This document shows positions 45,788-55,142 of a stretch of DNA of 64,000 nt, piece by piece. The notes under the pieces are model-generated. The model saw only the letters and a list, made by a program, of their open reading frames with translations, had not been told where the DNA came from and made no database searches. How positions within the stretch are numbered: the stretch's first letter is position 1; each line of letters starts with the position of its first letter. Both the position numbers and the translations under genes were made by a program. This DNA is from Anaerolinea sp. Lineage in GTDB: Bacteria > Chloroflexota > Anaerolineae > Anaerolineales > Anaerolineaceae. The stretch covers positions 62,001-126,000 of the forward strand of contig DYEC01000024.1 in NCBI GenBank assembly GCA_020725865.1, written 5' to 3'.

Positions 45788-46300
45788 ATGACCTTCGAGG
45801 AATTTGAACAACGATTGCGTGACAGTGAGGTGCCGATTGTTGTGGAATTTTGGGCACCATGGTGTATGCCCTGCCGAACAATGGAACCTTTTCTAAAGCG
45901 TATGGAAAGCGAATTTAAGGGACGTGTAGCACTCTGGCGCATCAACGCCGATGAAGAAGTGGACTTGTTACGCCATTTGAAGGTTTTTGGTATCCCGACT
46001 TTGATTGGATATCAACAGGACCGCCAGGTGATCCGAGTTACTGGCGCGCAAAGTGTAAATAGTTTACGAAAGCTATTTGAAGCGTTGGCGCAGGGAATGC
46101 CGATTGAGCGTGGGCTTACGCCACAAACGCGACTGTTGCGCCTGATCTCAGGTTTGGCACTGGTTATGTTAGGCTGGTGGAGCGCATCCTCACTGCTTCT
46201 TGTGACATTGGGCGGTATCGTCACGTTTTCGGCAGTGTACGACCGTTGCCCAGTTTACAATGCCATTGCCCCGCGTCTGAAGAAATTACTGGGGCTCTGA
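45788..46300 (+). CDS. Thioredoxin fused to a DUF2892 membrane domain
   Basis: A 170-residue fusion. Residues 1-105: thioredoxin fold with active site WAPWCMPC (usual WCGPC; the first inner residue is Met) and the cis-proline in FGIPTLI. Residues about 115-168: two transmembrane helices and DRCPVYNAI, matching the conserved Cys-Pro signature of DUF2892. The thioredoxin is thus tethered to the cytoplasmic face of the membrane, next to a conserved Cys that could take part in thiol exchange. Its TGA ends exactly one base before the convergent PIG-L gene begins its stop. No signal peptide. Confidence 0.9.
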   Translation: MTFEEFEQRLRDSEVPIVVEFWAPWCMPCRTMEPFLKRMESEFKGRVALWRINADEEVDLLRHLKVFGIPTLIGYQQDRQVIRVTGAQSVNSLRKLFEALAQGMPIERGLTPQTRLLRLISGLALVMLGWWSASSLLLVTLGGIVTFSAVYDRCPVYNAIAPRLKKLLGL

Positions 46301-47161
46301 TTAAAGTTGCACGCCGCTGAACAAGTCACGGTCTTGTTGTCCAGGATAGGGTGGTGGATATGCCTGAATAAAGGTTTCATCGGCGGCGAACAGGCGACGC
46401 AGAATTGCCATAATGCCTGCACCCTGCTGTCTTCCGCCTTGTGATTCGTGGCAAAAAGCGGCTTCCTTACGAATTTTGATCACCTTCCGGTAATCAATAC
46501 GGGTGTGAATCTCAAATTTGTGGTCAGCAATCCAGAGCAAGTCAATGTCACCATTCGCGCCAAACTTGCGCGGATCTTTTCCCAGAAGGCGCAGCAATAA
46601 AATTGCAGCGCGCAGGAAACGGCGCGGGATGGTTTGAAAATAAAGCTTTTGGGCTTTATGGGATGGCAAGTCATTTTCGAATTGGGAATCCCCCGCCAAC
46701 TCGAAGGCACGCACAGTTGCTTTGTGAATGGTGATGTGGTCAGGGTGACCATAGCCACCAATTGGGTCAAAAGTGATGATAACGTGGGGTCGTAGCAAGC
46801 GGATATAATGGGCGATATCGGCAGCAACTTTTTCCAATGGCTGGGCAACCAGCGCACGCGGATGTTGATTGTCCGCTGATCCGAGCATTCCCGAGTCGCG
46901 ATAATTCAGGAAATACACCTGCTTGAGTCCAAGTTTTTCGGCGGCGCAGCGCAGTTCGGCTTCGCGGCGTTCTGCAATGGAGGAGAAACCGCGCAGTAAA
47001 CAATCATCCATCTCGCCGGCTTCACCGCGCGTGGCGCAGACCAGATATACATTAGCGCCGCGCTGGGCGTAAAGCGCCAGTGTCCCGCCGATGCCGAAGG
47101 TTTCGTCATCCGGATGAGCAAGAACCGCCAGCAATGTGGGTTTTCTTTGATCAGCTTCCAT
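46301..47161 (-). CDS. PIG-L family deacetylase
   Basis: A 286-residue zinc-dependent N-acetyl-hexosamine deacetylase-like protein. Seen: VLAHPDDETFGIGG (HPDDE, metal ligands and catalytic Asp; about 12-25), GEAG loop, and GYGHPDHITIH (second metal histidine; about 133-143). Family members act in mycothiol, bacillithiol, GPI or antibiotic synthesis; nothing here fixes the substrate. Starts nine bases after the MoeB/rhodanese stop, so probably the second gene of that transcript. Convergent and directly abutting the thioredoxin fusion gene with no gap. Confidence 0.9.
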   Translation of the reverse strand: MEADQRKPTLLAVLAHPDDETFGIGGTLALYAQRGANVYLVCATRGEAGEMDDCLLRGFSSIAERREAELRCAAEKLGLKQVYFLNYRDSGMLGSADNQHPRALVAQPLEKVAADIAHYIRLLRPHVIITFDPIGGYGHPDHITIHKATVRAFELAGDSQFENDLPSHKAQKLYFQTIPRRFLRAAILLLRLLGKDPRKFGANGDIDLLWIADHKFEIHTRIDYRKVIKIRKEAAFCHESQGGRQQGAGIMAILRRLFAADETFIQAYPPPYPGQQDRDLFSGVQL

Positions 47162-47170
47162 GCTTATATC

Positions 47171-48322
47171 TCAGTATTCAAGCATTGTTTTGTCCACCTG
47201 GCGCGCCCAGGCGTTGATGCCGCCGCGCAGGTTTTTCGCTTTGGTATAGCCCTGACTGTGCAACAATTGAACTGCGTAGGTCGAGCGGCTGCCAGTGCGG
47301 CAGAATACTACAATTTCCTCATCCTTGGAAAGCTCATGAAGTTGCGAGCTTAAGCGCCCGTAGGGGATATGCAAAGCACCGGGCAGTGAAGAGACCTGTT
47401 GCTCAACCGCTTCACGTACGTCTAAAAGGCGAATATTGTCACCGTGTTGCAACCGTTTGGCAAGTTCAATGGGTTCAATATCCCAGCTTTGCGTTGCAGT
47501 CTCAGCCGGGCGATATGCAGGTGTACCGCAAAACTGTTCATAGTCTATCAGGTGGGTGATGGTTGGATGTTCACCGCATATTACACAAGCCGGGTTTTTG
47601 CGTAACTGAATGTTCTGGAACGAGCTTTCCAGGGCGTCGTAGAGCAGTAACCTGCCAATCAATGGCACGCCAATTCCCAGAATCAGCTTAAAGACTTCGG
47701 TGGCCTGCAGGGTGCCAATGGTGCCGGGAAGCACGCCCATCACACCACCTTCAGCGCAGGTTGGCACCATGCCGGGCGGCGGTGGTTCGGGGAACAAGCA
47801 ACGATAACAAGGCCCACTACGGGCATCGAAAACGCTGACCTGTCCTTCGAAACGGAAAATCGAACCATAAACGTACGGCTTACCAGAAAGTACGGCATAG
47901 TCGTTGAGCAGGTACCGGGTGGGAAAATTGTCCGTCCCATCTATCAAAATATCGTAGCTGGAAGCAATGTTTTCTATATTTTCTGAAGTAAGCACTTCGT
48001 TATAGGTTTCTACATAGACATGCGGATTCAGCTCTAATAAGCGTTGACGGGCGGATTCTACTTTTGGAGTTCCAACGCGCGGGGTGCCATGCAATATCTG
48101 GCGTTGCAGATTGGAAAGGTCCACTACATCATAATCTACAATTCCAATGCGACCAATACCAGCCGCAGCCAGATAAAGACTGATGGGTGAACCAAGCCCG
48201 CCGCTACCAACTACCAGCACTGAAGCAGCTTTCAATTTGCGTTGACCTTCCAGACCCACGTCCGGCAGGATCAAATGACGCGAGTAACGTAACACTTCTT
48301 CACGAGACAAATCAGCTTTCAT
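47171..48322 (-). CDS. MoeB/ThiF adenylyltransferase fused to rhodanese (MoeZ-like)
   Basis: A 383-residue E1-like activating enzyme. Seen: nucleotide-binding VVGSGGLGSP (about 37-46), LSNLQRQILH, DGTDNFPTRYLLND, zinc-ligand pairs CYRC and CVIC, an active-site-type Cys in VPTCAEGG, then a C-terminal rhodanese domain (about 290-375) with catalytic loop FCRTGSRS. It should adenylate and thiolate the C-terminus of MoaD/ThiS-like sulfur carriers. No carrier gene is in the window, but moaA is divergent 250 bases away, which suggests molybdopterin synthesis. GGAG precedes ATG 48322 at a good distance; ATG 48334 is too close to it. Confidence 0.92.
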   Translation of the reverse strand: MKADLSREEVLRYSRHLILPDVGLEGQRKLKAASVLVVGSGGLGSPISLYLAAAGIGRIGIVDYDVVDLSNLQRQILHGTPRVGTPKVESARQRLLELNPHVYVETYNEVLTSENIENIASSYDILIDGTDNFPTRYLLNDYAVLSGKPYVYGSIFRFEGQVSVFDARSGPCYRCLFPEPPPPGMVPTCAEGGVMGVLPGTIGTLQATEVFKLILGIGVPLIGRLLLYDALESSFQNIQLRKNPACVICGEHPTITHLIDYEQFCGTPAYRPAETATQSWDIEPIELAKRLQHGDNIRLLDVREAVEQQVSSLPGALHIPYGRLSSQLHELSKDEEIVVFCRTGSRSTYAVQLLHSQGYTKAKNLRGGINAWARQVDKTMLEY

Positions 48323-48574
48323 GGCATGCTCCACTATCGTACAATTGGTGAATTACGCCGTACGCAGGTTGATTGCTTACTGAGACAGACGCTTAATATC
48401 ATACCAGAAAAGCCGTAACAACTGCGAAGCTGCCACAGGTTTTATGGTTATTTGTCTTAATGATATAGGATAAATGTGACTAAAAAAGTCTGTTAATAAA
48501 ATGTATGATGGACTTATGATACAATCGGAAACAAAAGTTAACCCATTTGACCAAACGCTGGGAAAGGCGTTATT

Positions 48575-49561
48575 ATGCTGATTGATCGTTTTGGGCGGCT
48601 TATTACCTACCTGCGGATTTCGGTCACCGACCGCTGCAACATGCGTTGTGTGTATTGTATGCCTGCTGAAGGCATTCCCTTGCAAAGTCACGAAAATATC
48701 CTGCGTTATGAAGAGATTGTCCAGATAGTGCGCTTGGCGGCAGAGCACGGCATCCGCGAAGTGCGTCTGACGGGTGGTGAGCCGTTGGTGCGGCTAGACC
48801 TGCCTATTCTGGTGCACATGATTGCACAAATACCGGGGATTGAAGATATTAGCCTGACTACCAACGGATTGTTGTTGGAGAAAGTGGCACAATCATTAGC
48901 AGAAGCGGGGCTGAAACGTGTCAATATTAGCTTGGATACGTTGGACTCGGCAAAATTCGAACGCATTACGCGCGGCGGTTCACTGGAAAAAGTTCTGCGG
49001 GGGATTGAAGCAGCTGAACGGGTAGGGTTGGCACCAATTAAACTTAACGTGGTTGCCATGCGCGGGGTTAATGATGATGAACTGATTGAGATGGCAAAGC
49101 TAACTCTACAGCGTCCCTGGCATGTGCGTTTTATCGAGATGATGCCGATACAAAATCAGGATTCATGGGGCAACGGTTTTCCTCCACCTGAAGAGGCATA
49201 TATCTCAGTTCATGAGATGCGTCAATTGTTATTCCCCTTGAACCTCCAGCCCGTTAATGAAAAGGTGGGCAATGGCCCGGCGCGAGAATATCGTATTCCT
49301 GGTGCAAAGGGAATTGTAGGATTTATCTCTCCCATTGGGGAGCATTTCTGCCAGAGCTGTAATCGGCTTCGCTTGACGGCAGATGGTCACTTGCGGCCAT
49401 GTTTGTTGAGCGATCTTGAGATACCGGTTCTTCAAGCGCTACGGGCAGGAGAAGATATTTTACCCCTTCTGGAGCGGGCGATTTTAATAAAACCAGAAGG
49501 TCATGAGCTAGCTCTGAACCATAGCCCGATGTCAAGGTGTATGCGTCAAATTGGCGGTTAA
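48575..49561 (+). CDS. moaA: GTP 3',8-cyclase MoaA (molybdenum cofactor synthesis)
   Basis: Radical SAM enzyme for the first step of molybdopterin formation, 328 aa. Seen: radical SAM motif CNMRCVYC (Cys21, 25, 28), RLTGGEPLVR, LTTNGLLLE, a C-terminal second cluster site CQSCNRLRLTADGHLRPC and the family's terminal GG (IGG), needed for activity. Start ATG after GGGAAAGG. The 250-base divergent gap to the MoeB-like gene holds AT-rich sequence with TACAAT at 48520-48525 as a possible -10; no Moco riboswitch structure was recognised. Confidence 0.96.
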   Translation: MLIDRFGRLITYLRISVTDRCNMRCVYCMPAEGIPLQSHENILRYEEIVQIVRLAAEHGIREVRLTGGEPLVRLDLPILVHMIAQIPGIEDISLTTNGLLLEKVAQSLAEAGLKRVNISLDTLDSAKFERITRGGSLEKVLRGIEAAERVGLAPIKLNVVAMRGVNDDELIEMAKLTLQRPWHVRFIEMMPIQNQDSWGNGFPPPEEAYISVHEMRQLLFPLNLQPVNEKVGNGPAREYRIPGAKGIVGFISPIGEHFCQSCNRLRLTADGHLRPCLLSDLEIPVLQALRAGEDILPLLERAILIKPEGHELALNHSPMSRCMRQIGG

Positions 49562-49573
49562 GAAAGTGATCCT

Positions 49574-49615
49574 AAAGCCCACCTTGCCTTGTTAAGACTT
49601 GTGAGGGCTTTTTTA
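49574..49615 (+). terminator. Terminator between moaA and upp
   Basis: Stem AAAGCCC/GGGCTTT enclosing a roughly 24-base loop, followed by a T-run of six on the plus strand, 12 bases after moaA. It sits at the end of both convergent genes (upp stop at 49619), so it likely serves moaA and perhaps upp. Confidence 0.6.
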
Positions 49616-49618
49616 TGC

Positions 49619-50248
49619 TTATCCTGTTCCAAACTGACGGTCGCCGGCGTCTCCCAGACCGGGAACAATGTACCCTTTTTCGTTCAAATGGTCGTCAATG
49701 GCTGCCAGATGGATGGGGACATCCGGGTGTCTCTCATGCAGATGAGTGATTCCCTCCGGCGCCCCAATCAGACCGACAAATTTGATCCGTTTAGCCCCCC
49801 AGTGTTTCAGAATGTCCACAGTTGCAACTGCTGAGCCACCGGTTGCTAGCATAGGATCGAGGATCAGACAAACCTGTACAGTCGCACCAACTGGCAACTT
49901 GTTGTAATATTGCACAGGTTGAAGTGTTCGTTCATCGCGGTACAAGCCAATATGCCAGACTTCTGCTGAGGGCATCAATTCCCAAATGCCTTCCACCATC
50001 CCCAGCCCAGCGCGCAGGATGGGGATCAACCCAATTTTTTCTTCCAGTTCGGCACCGATGGTTTTCGCCAGCGGCGTTTCAACTTCAAGCGGGCGAGTTC
50101 TTAAATCCAGCGTTGCCTCATAAGCCAACAAGCCAGCCAGCTCGCGCACCAGTTCGCGAAATTTTTTGGGTTCGGTGGTGGTACGGCGGAGCAGGGTTAG
50201 CTTATGAGCTACCAGCGGATGAGATGAAACAAATACATTTGGGTACAT
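49619..50248 (-). CDS. upp: Uracil phosphoribosyltransferase
   Basis: Pyrimidine salvage enzyme making UMP from uracil and PRPP, 209 aa, the normal length. Seen: [21 protein letters not shown] start region, [14 protein letters not shown], the PRPP-binding loop [13 protein letters not shown], and the C-terminal uracil-binding [22 protein letters not shown] eight bases before ATG. Divergent from the ruvB operon across a 60-base gap. Confidence 0.97.
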   Translation of the reverse strand: MYPNVFVSSHPLVAHKLTLLRRTTTEPKKFRELVRELAGLLAYEATLDLRTRPLEVETPLAKTIGAELEEKIGLIPILRAGLGMVEGIWELMPSAEVWHIGLYRDERTLQPVQYYNKLPVGATVQVCLILDPMLATGGSAVATVDILKHWGAKRIKFVGLIGAPEGITHLHERHPDVPIHLAAIDDHLNEKGYIVPGLGDAGDRQFGTG

Positions 50249-50333
50249 AATCGCATCCTCTGTGGAGAGATTTTATTGATTATAAACGAAAAGGATGTGT
50301 CTATCAGATGAATCCTCAACCAGTCTCATCGGG

Positions 50334-50339
50334 TATAAT
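50334..50339 (+). promoter_or_regulatory. -10 box suggesting leaderless ruvB transcript
   Basis: A perfect TATAAT ends seven bases before ATG 50347, which is where transcription would start. No -35 match at 17 bases. If used, the ruvB message would be leaderless; it would also sit inside the frame of the alternative upstream ATG 50308. Confidence 0.4.
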
Positions 50340-50346
50340 CAATGGC

Positions 50347-51381
50347 ATGACCGAACAATCAAACCGTTTGATTACGCCAGAAGCCCGACCGGATGACCGA
50401 CTAGATCAAGCAATGCGTCCGCGCTCTTTAGGTGAAGTTATTGGTCAAACTGCAGTTAAGGAGAATCTATCTATCCTGATTGCTGCTGCTCGACAGCGCA
50501 ACGAGCCGCTGGATCATGTACTGTTTTATGGTCCACCCGGTTTGGGTAAAACGACATTGGCTCATGTTCTGGCGAATGAGATGGGGGTCAATATCAAAAT
50601 CACTGCTGGACCAGCGGTGGAACGTCCGGGTGATCTGGCTGCCATTTTAACCAATTTACATGCCAGCGATGTTCTGTTTATAGATGAAATCCATCGTTTG
50701 GGACGGGTGGTTGAGGAAGTATTGTACCCGGCGATGGAAGATTTTGCATTGGATATTATCATCGGCAAGGGACCATCGGCGCGTTCGATTCGTCTGAAGT
50801 TGCCACGCTTTACTGTCATTGGTGCAACAACGCGGCTGGCGCTGGTTAGCGCGCCGCTGCGAGCACGCTTTGGCGCAGTGTACCGTCTTGACTACTATGA
50901 CCTCGCCGCAATGCAGGAAGTGATCGTGCGCGCGGCGCGCATCCTGGCAGTCAGCATTGAAGAAAGCGGTGTGATTGAGATTGCCCGTCGGGCACGCGGT
51001 ACGCCGCGCGTTGGTCTGCGCCTGTTGCGGCGGGTGCGTGATTTTGCGCAGGTTCGTGCAGATGGTGTGATCACCGGCGCAGTGGCAGCGGAAGCGCTCA
51101 ATCTTCTCAGTGTGGATCAGCTTGGTCTGGATGAAGTGGACCGGCGGGTGTTGAGCACGATCATCGAAAAGTACGGCGGGGGTCCTGTGGGTCTAAGCAC
51201 GATTGCAGCATCCATCAGCGAAGAACCGGACACTATTATGGATGTGGTTGAACCGTATTTGTTGCAGTTGGGCTTTTTGGAGCGCACGCCGCAGGGCAGG
51301 GTGGCAACCCGACAGGCATATGAACATCTTGGGTTGACTTATAACAGGGCTGCACCACAGCCGGGTTTGTTTGACGCGTGA
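50347..51381 (+). CDS. ruvB: Holliday junction branch migration helicase RuvB
   Basis: AAA+ motor of the RuvABC complex, 344 aa. Seen: GPPGLGKTT Walker A (about 61), FIDEIHRL Walker [17 protein letters not shown] sensor/arginine-finger region, and the winged-helix C-terminus with [15 protein letters not shown] 50347 gives the family-typical beginning ([12 protein letters not shown]); ATG 50308 in the same frame adds 13 residues and has a weak AAAGGA site, so the true start is not certain. Its TGA overlaps the queA GTG start by four bases. No ruvA or ruvC nearby. Confidence 0.96.
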   Translation: MTEQSNRLITPEARPDDRLDQAMRPRSLGEVIGQTAVKENLSILIAAARQRNEPLDHVLFYGPPGLGKTTLAHVLANEMGVNIKITAGPAVERPGDLAAILTNLHASDVLFIDEIHRLGRVVEEVLYPAMEDFALDIIIGKGPSARSIRLKLPRFTVIGATTRLALVSAPLRARFGAVYRLDYYDLAAMQEVIVRAARILAVSIEESGVIEIARRARGTPRVGLRLLRRVRDFAQVRADGVITGAVAAEALNLLSVDQLGLDEVDRRVLSTIIEKYGGGPVGLSTIAASISEEPDTIMDVVEPYLLQLGFLERTPQGRVATRQAYEHLGLTYNRAAPQPGLFDA

Positions 51382-52397
51382 AAACATCCGATTTCGATTA
51401 TTATCTTCCCGCGGAATGTATTGCACAGACACCGGTAGAGCCGCGCCATGCCTCGCGGCTGCTGGTGTTACGCCGGGATCACACAGAGCTAGAACATACC
51501 ACTTTCTGGAACATCGGTGATTATTTGAACCCCGGTGATTTACTGGTGATTAATCAGACGCGCGTCATCCCGGCGCGCTTGTTTGCGCGCAAAGAAACTG
51601 GCGGGCGGGTGGAGATTTTGCTGCTTCGGAAAGAGGATGATTGTCTCTGGGAAGCGCTGGTTGGCGGCAAGCGGATTGCTCCTGGCAGGCGGCTTCAGGT
51701 GGAAGGAGGACCGGCTGCAGAGGTGATTGCAGTTTTGAATGGGTCGCGCCGTTTGATCAAATTCGGAGAGTCTATTGAACCGTATCTGGAAAAGATCGGC
51801 GAAATGCCCTTGCCTCCCTACATTCACAAGCCGCTTAAGGACCGCGAACGGTATCAGACAGTTTATGCGAAAGAGAGTGGTTCAGCGGCCGCGCCGACCG
51901 CAGGACTGCATTTCACACCGGAACTGATGGGACATTTGCAGGCGAAAGGAATTCGCTTTGCGACGGTGACACTTCACGTCGGATTGGACACCTTTGCACC
52001 GGTCACTGAGGAAGATCCGCGTCAGCATATCATCCATACCGAATGGTGTGAGATGCCTGCTGAAACTGCCGAGCAAGTCAATGAAACCTCCCGCAATAGC
52101 GGGCGCGTGGTTGCTGTCGGTACAACCAGCGCGCGCGTACTGGAAACAGCGGCGCAAGCGGCTGAACCGGGTCAGCGAGTAGGGGTATTTGCCGGTCCCA
52201 CAGCTTTGTATATCCTGCCGGGATACATCTTTCGAGCAGTGGATGCACTGGTCACCAATTTTCATCTACCACGCTCAACGTTGATCATGATGGTCAGTGC
52301 GTTCGCCGGGCGGGAGCGCATTCTGGAAACCTACCAAATTGCCATTCGAGAGGGGTATCGGTTTTATTCGTTTGGCGATGCAATGTTGATTTTATGA
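51378..52397 (+). CDS. queA: S-adenosylmethionine:tRNA ribosyltransferase-isomerase QueA
   Basis: Adds the epoxyqueuosine ribosyl moiety from SAM to preQ1 in tRNA, 339 aa. Seen: [18 protein letters not shown] at the N-terminus, [14 protein letters not shown], the strongly conserved [13 protein letters not shown] motif, [13 protein letters not shown] and [21 protein letters not shown] near the end. GTG start overlapping the ruvB stop (GTGA), and a TGA that overlaps the ATG of the uracil-DNA glycosylase gene, so all three are coupled. The ruvB-queA linkage is common in bacteria. Confidence 0.97.
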   Translation: MKTSDFDYYLPAECIAQTPVEPRHASRLLVLRRDHTELEHTTFWNIGDYLNPGDLLVINQTRVIPARLFARKETGGRVEILLLRKEDDCLWEALVGGKRIAPGRRLQVEGGPAAEVIAVLNGSRRLIKFGESIEPYLEKIGEMPLPPYIHKPLKDRERYQTVYAKESGSAAAPTAGLHFTPELMGHLQAKGIRFATVTLHVGLDTFAPVTEEDPRQHIIHTEWCEMPAETAEQVNETSRNSGRVVAVGTTSARVLETAAQAAEPGQRVGVFAGPTALYILPGYIFRAVDALVTNFHLPRSTLIMMVSAFAGRERILETYQIAIREGYRFYSFGDAMLIL

Positions 52398-53104
52398 AAG
52401 CGATGGGCGAGCAGGAAAAGTGGGATAAGCTGAACGATGAAATCACAAGTTGTCGCGCCTGTCCCCGGCTGGTTGTCTGGCGGGAGCAGGTAGCGCGCCA
52501 GAAACGGCGCGCTTACCGCGAGTGGGACTACTGGGGCAAGCCTGTGCCGGGGTTTGGTGATCCTCATGCCTGCTTACTGATTGTCGGATTAGCGCCAGGT
52601 GCGCATGGCTCAAACCGCACTGGGCGGATGTTTACCGGTGATGCTTCAGGTGACTTTCTCTATGCGGCACTGCATCGCGCCGGATTTGCCAATCAGCCGC
52701 GAGCCAACCATCTTCGGGATGGGCTGGAGTTATGGAATGTGTTTATCACGGCAGTGTGCCGCTGTGCTCCGCCGGATAACCGCCCTCTGCCAGGAGAAAT
52801 TCTCAACTGCCGCCAGTTTCTGCTCCGTGAGCTTGCATTACTGAGTCATGTGCGCGGTATCGTAGCGCTGGGCAGGGTGGCTTTTGAGCAAATCGCTGCC
52901 ATTTATCGGGAAAAGAGTAGCGAACTTCTGCGACTGAATTTTGAACATGGCAGGCTTTATTCGTTGGGGGAAAATTCTCCCTGGCTGCTGGCTTCTTATC
53001 ACCCGAGTCGCCAGAACACTCAAACCGGAAGGTTGACCGCAGCGATGTTTGACGCTGTCTGGCGGCAGGCAAAAGCGGAGTTGGATGGGGGACAGACAGG
53101 ATGA
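52394..53104 (+). CDS. Uracil-DNA glycosylase, family 5 (UDGb-like)
   Basis: A 236-residue base-excision repair glycosylase. Seen: an N-terminal cluster-binding CRACPRL, motif 1 GLAPGAHGSNRTGRMF (the GLAPGAHGSNR signature of family 5, lacking the family 1/4 catalytic polar residue), a Cys pair in VCRCAPPDNRPLPGE, and motif 3 ASYHPSRQN with catalytic-loop His. The Cys positions fit an iron-sulfur protein. ATG start overlaps the queA stop by four bases. Family 5 enzymes are frequent in thermophiles and remove uracil and hypoxanthine. Confidence 0.93.
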   Translation: MKAMGEQEKWDKLNDEITSCRACPRLVVWREQVARQKRRAYREWDYWGKPVPGFGDPHACLLIVGLAPGAHGSNRTGRMFTGDASGDFLYAALHRAGFANQPRANHLRDGLELWNVFITAVCRCAPPDNRPLPGEILNCRQFLLRELALLSHVRGIVALGRVAFEQIAAIYREKSSELLRLNFEHGRLYSLGENSPWLLASYHPSRQNTQTGRLTAAMFDAVWRQAKAELDGGQTG

Positions 53105-53136
53105 AGGATGCAACCGCCTTATAGCTCGAAACCAGT

Positions 53137-54309
53137 CTATATTTTTTGAATCACACTTGTGTAGAAACTGCATGCTTCTAGAATCTGGTTTACCGGGCAA
53201 TTTTCATTACGCACGTGGGCTAATTTTGATTCCCCTGGCCCAAAGCCAATGGTGGGAATACCCATGCTGACCGGTGTAACTGCATTGGTGCTGAAATCCC
53301 AGTACACATATTCGGATGGTTCGTGACCAAACGTTTCTTGGTAGGCGGCAATACAGGCTCTTACAAGCTCGTGGTTTAAATCAATCTTCCATGCAGAGTG
53401 AAACGGCTCATATTTAAACTCCAATCCTGTCCAGCTTTTCCGATAGAGCGTACCAATTTCCCATGTGGCATTTTTACCTTTTATAAGTTGTTCAATTTCC
53501 TGTTTAATATCCTCTTCCGTTTCGCCGGGGGTCGTTCTTCTATCAATATAAATTTCGCACTCCGAAGGGACGGCGTTCAGGGATACACTGATGCTGGAAA
53601 TTCTGGAGATAACCAGACTTCCCCTGATCCCTTCCTTTTTCATCAGTTCATGATTGATCTTCTCTGCGCGTTGGATGATCTCAGCCATTTCGTAAATCGC
53701 GTTGATGCCCTTTTCAGGTGCAGAACCATGTGCGGATACGCCATGTGTTCTAATGATGATCTGTGCCTTGCCCTTATGCCCCAGCGAAATTTTGTTGCTG
53801 GATGGTTCGCAAATAACCACAAACCCCGGTTTCAGGTTGAGTTCTTTAAATAGATGTTTTAGGTTTTCCCCATCACAATCTTCTTCAAACACAGTACAGG
53901 AAACGTAAACAGTCTTGCCCGATGAGAAGCCCATTCGTTTCGCGATTGCGCCTGCATAAATAGATGCGGCTACGGCTGACTTCATGTCCACAGAACCAAG
54001 ACCATACAATCAACCATCAATGATCTCACCACTGAGCGGCGGGACGTCCCAGTTGTCCTTATCGGTCACTTCCACCGTGTCTACATGAGAGTCGAATAGG
54101 ATGGATTTCTCACCACTGCCAATTCTACCGATGAGGTTGCCCATCGAATCAATGATAACCTCATCATATCCCAGAGCCAGCATTTTCTTTTCAATGAATT
54201 TGATGATTTCCCCTTCCTGTCCCGAAAGGCTTTTTATTCTGATAAGGTTTTGTGTGAATTCAATCAGCTCTTGTTGTATCTCTGAAGTGAGCAAATTGGA
54301 CGAATACAT
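53137..54309 (-). pseudogene. M20 family hydrolase (YgeY-like) with in-frame TGA codon
   Basis: Reading through one TGA (54010-54012, codon 100) gives an intact 390-residue metal-dependent amidohydrolase. Seen: DSHVDTV (metal His and catalytic Asp), then the TGA, then LYGLGSVDMK (bridging Asp), TVFEEDCDGE (Glu pair), CEPSSNKI and a dimerisation domain. Motifs such as MGNLIGRIGSG, IDRRTTPGETEED and TIGFGPGESKLAHV resemble the YgeY group. The TGA stands where relatives have a Lys, Arg or similar residue, so a nonsense mutation (for example CGA to TGA) is likelier than selenocysteine; no other damage is visible. ATG 54309 with GAGGA upstream. AT-rich compared with neighbours, which suggests transfer. 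Confidence 0.75.
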
Positions 54310-54666
54310 TGTTTCCTCTTTCAAGATTTCATGATTCTCATAAGACCATCGAATCGTTTTTGATTGCAGTGTTCCGCATAAAACAAAGCCCTGAATGATC
54401 AGAGCTTTGCAACAAAACCGGACAGCAAAATTATACCCCAATCCGTATCAGGAAGAATGATTAAACCCAATCCTTCCCAATCTGGATAATGGGTTTTGAA
54501 TTGTCATATATGCCGATTTTTCCGCTGCTGAAATCAGTTCACTGCAAACCATAAAATCCACTATAGCAGCGGAACTTCTTAGGAAGACTTTTGATTTGCT
54601 TGTATTCAATCAGTCCATCAATCAAATACCGGTGCCGGTAAAATTTTGCTCCTCCGGTAGAAATCT
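54310..54666. other. AT-rich gap without gene
   Basis: Between the M20 start and the DUF4352 remnant. Contains an inverted repeat (AAAACAAAGCCCTGAATGAT...ATCAGAGCTTT region near 54380-54410) and only short broken frames. Nothing else supportable was found. Confidence 0.4.
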
Positions 54667-54955
54667 CTAGAGCAATGCTACAAAAACTTTCCCTTCACTC
54701 ATTGGATCAGGGTCGAAAATGAAAACCAAGCCCAGGACATTTTCTGGAACCTGAAAACCCGCCTGCTGGCGCAATTTTTTCACCCGAGGAAATCTCTCCA
54801 TCCGGTGGTGTACCACTGCCTGCACTGGTTGTCAAATAATCTGGATAATATTGTTGGCTGGCTGTATCTTTCAATGACATTTGCGTTAAAGCGGTTACCC
54901 GAAAAGGGTTGGTTCCCTTGTTTTCGCTGGCCAGAACCAGGCACTGGATGAACGA
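54667..54955 (-). pseudogene. DUF4352 protein remnant, frameshifted and 5'-truncated
   Basis: Two overlapping minus-strand frames join into one DUF4352-like sequence. The first gives ENKGTNPFRVTALTQMSLKD, then YYPDYLTTSAG and PPDGEISSGEK; the second, after a shift, gives LRQQAGFQVPENVLGLVF, then IFDPDPMSEGKVFVALL and a TAG at 54667. The shift falls at a run of six A (minus strand, 54775-54780); removing one A restores a continuous frame. No N-terminal half or start with a signal peptide is visible. Most likely a decayed lipoprotein gene. Confidence 0.6.
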
Positions 54956-55142
54956 AAAATGCCTGCAGTCTAACAAAACTGCATCCCGGCAGTAAATCAG
55001 AATCTACATATATATTTTTACACCTTTTTATTTGCCTGACGCACTGGCTTTTTTCTGTTCTTGCCCTGTTTGTATAATCTTTGTATAAATCTGACTTGAA
55101 ACGCACTTGTATTTGACCCGTCTCACATGTAAAATGATTTTC

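Noticed and set aside
54780-55106. A 108-codon minus-strand frame
   Set aside because: It is the wrong frame of the DUF4352 remnant and shows no protein-like pattern itself.
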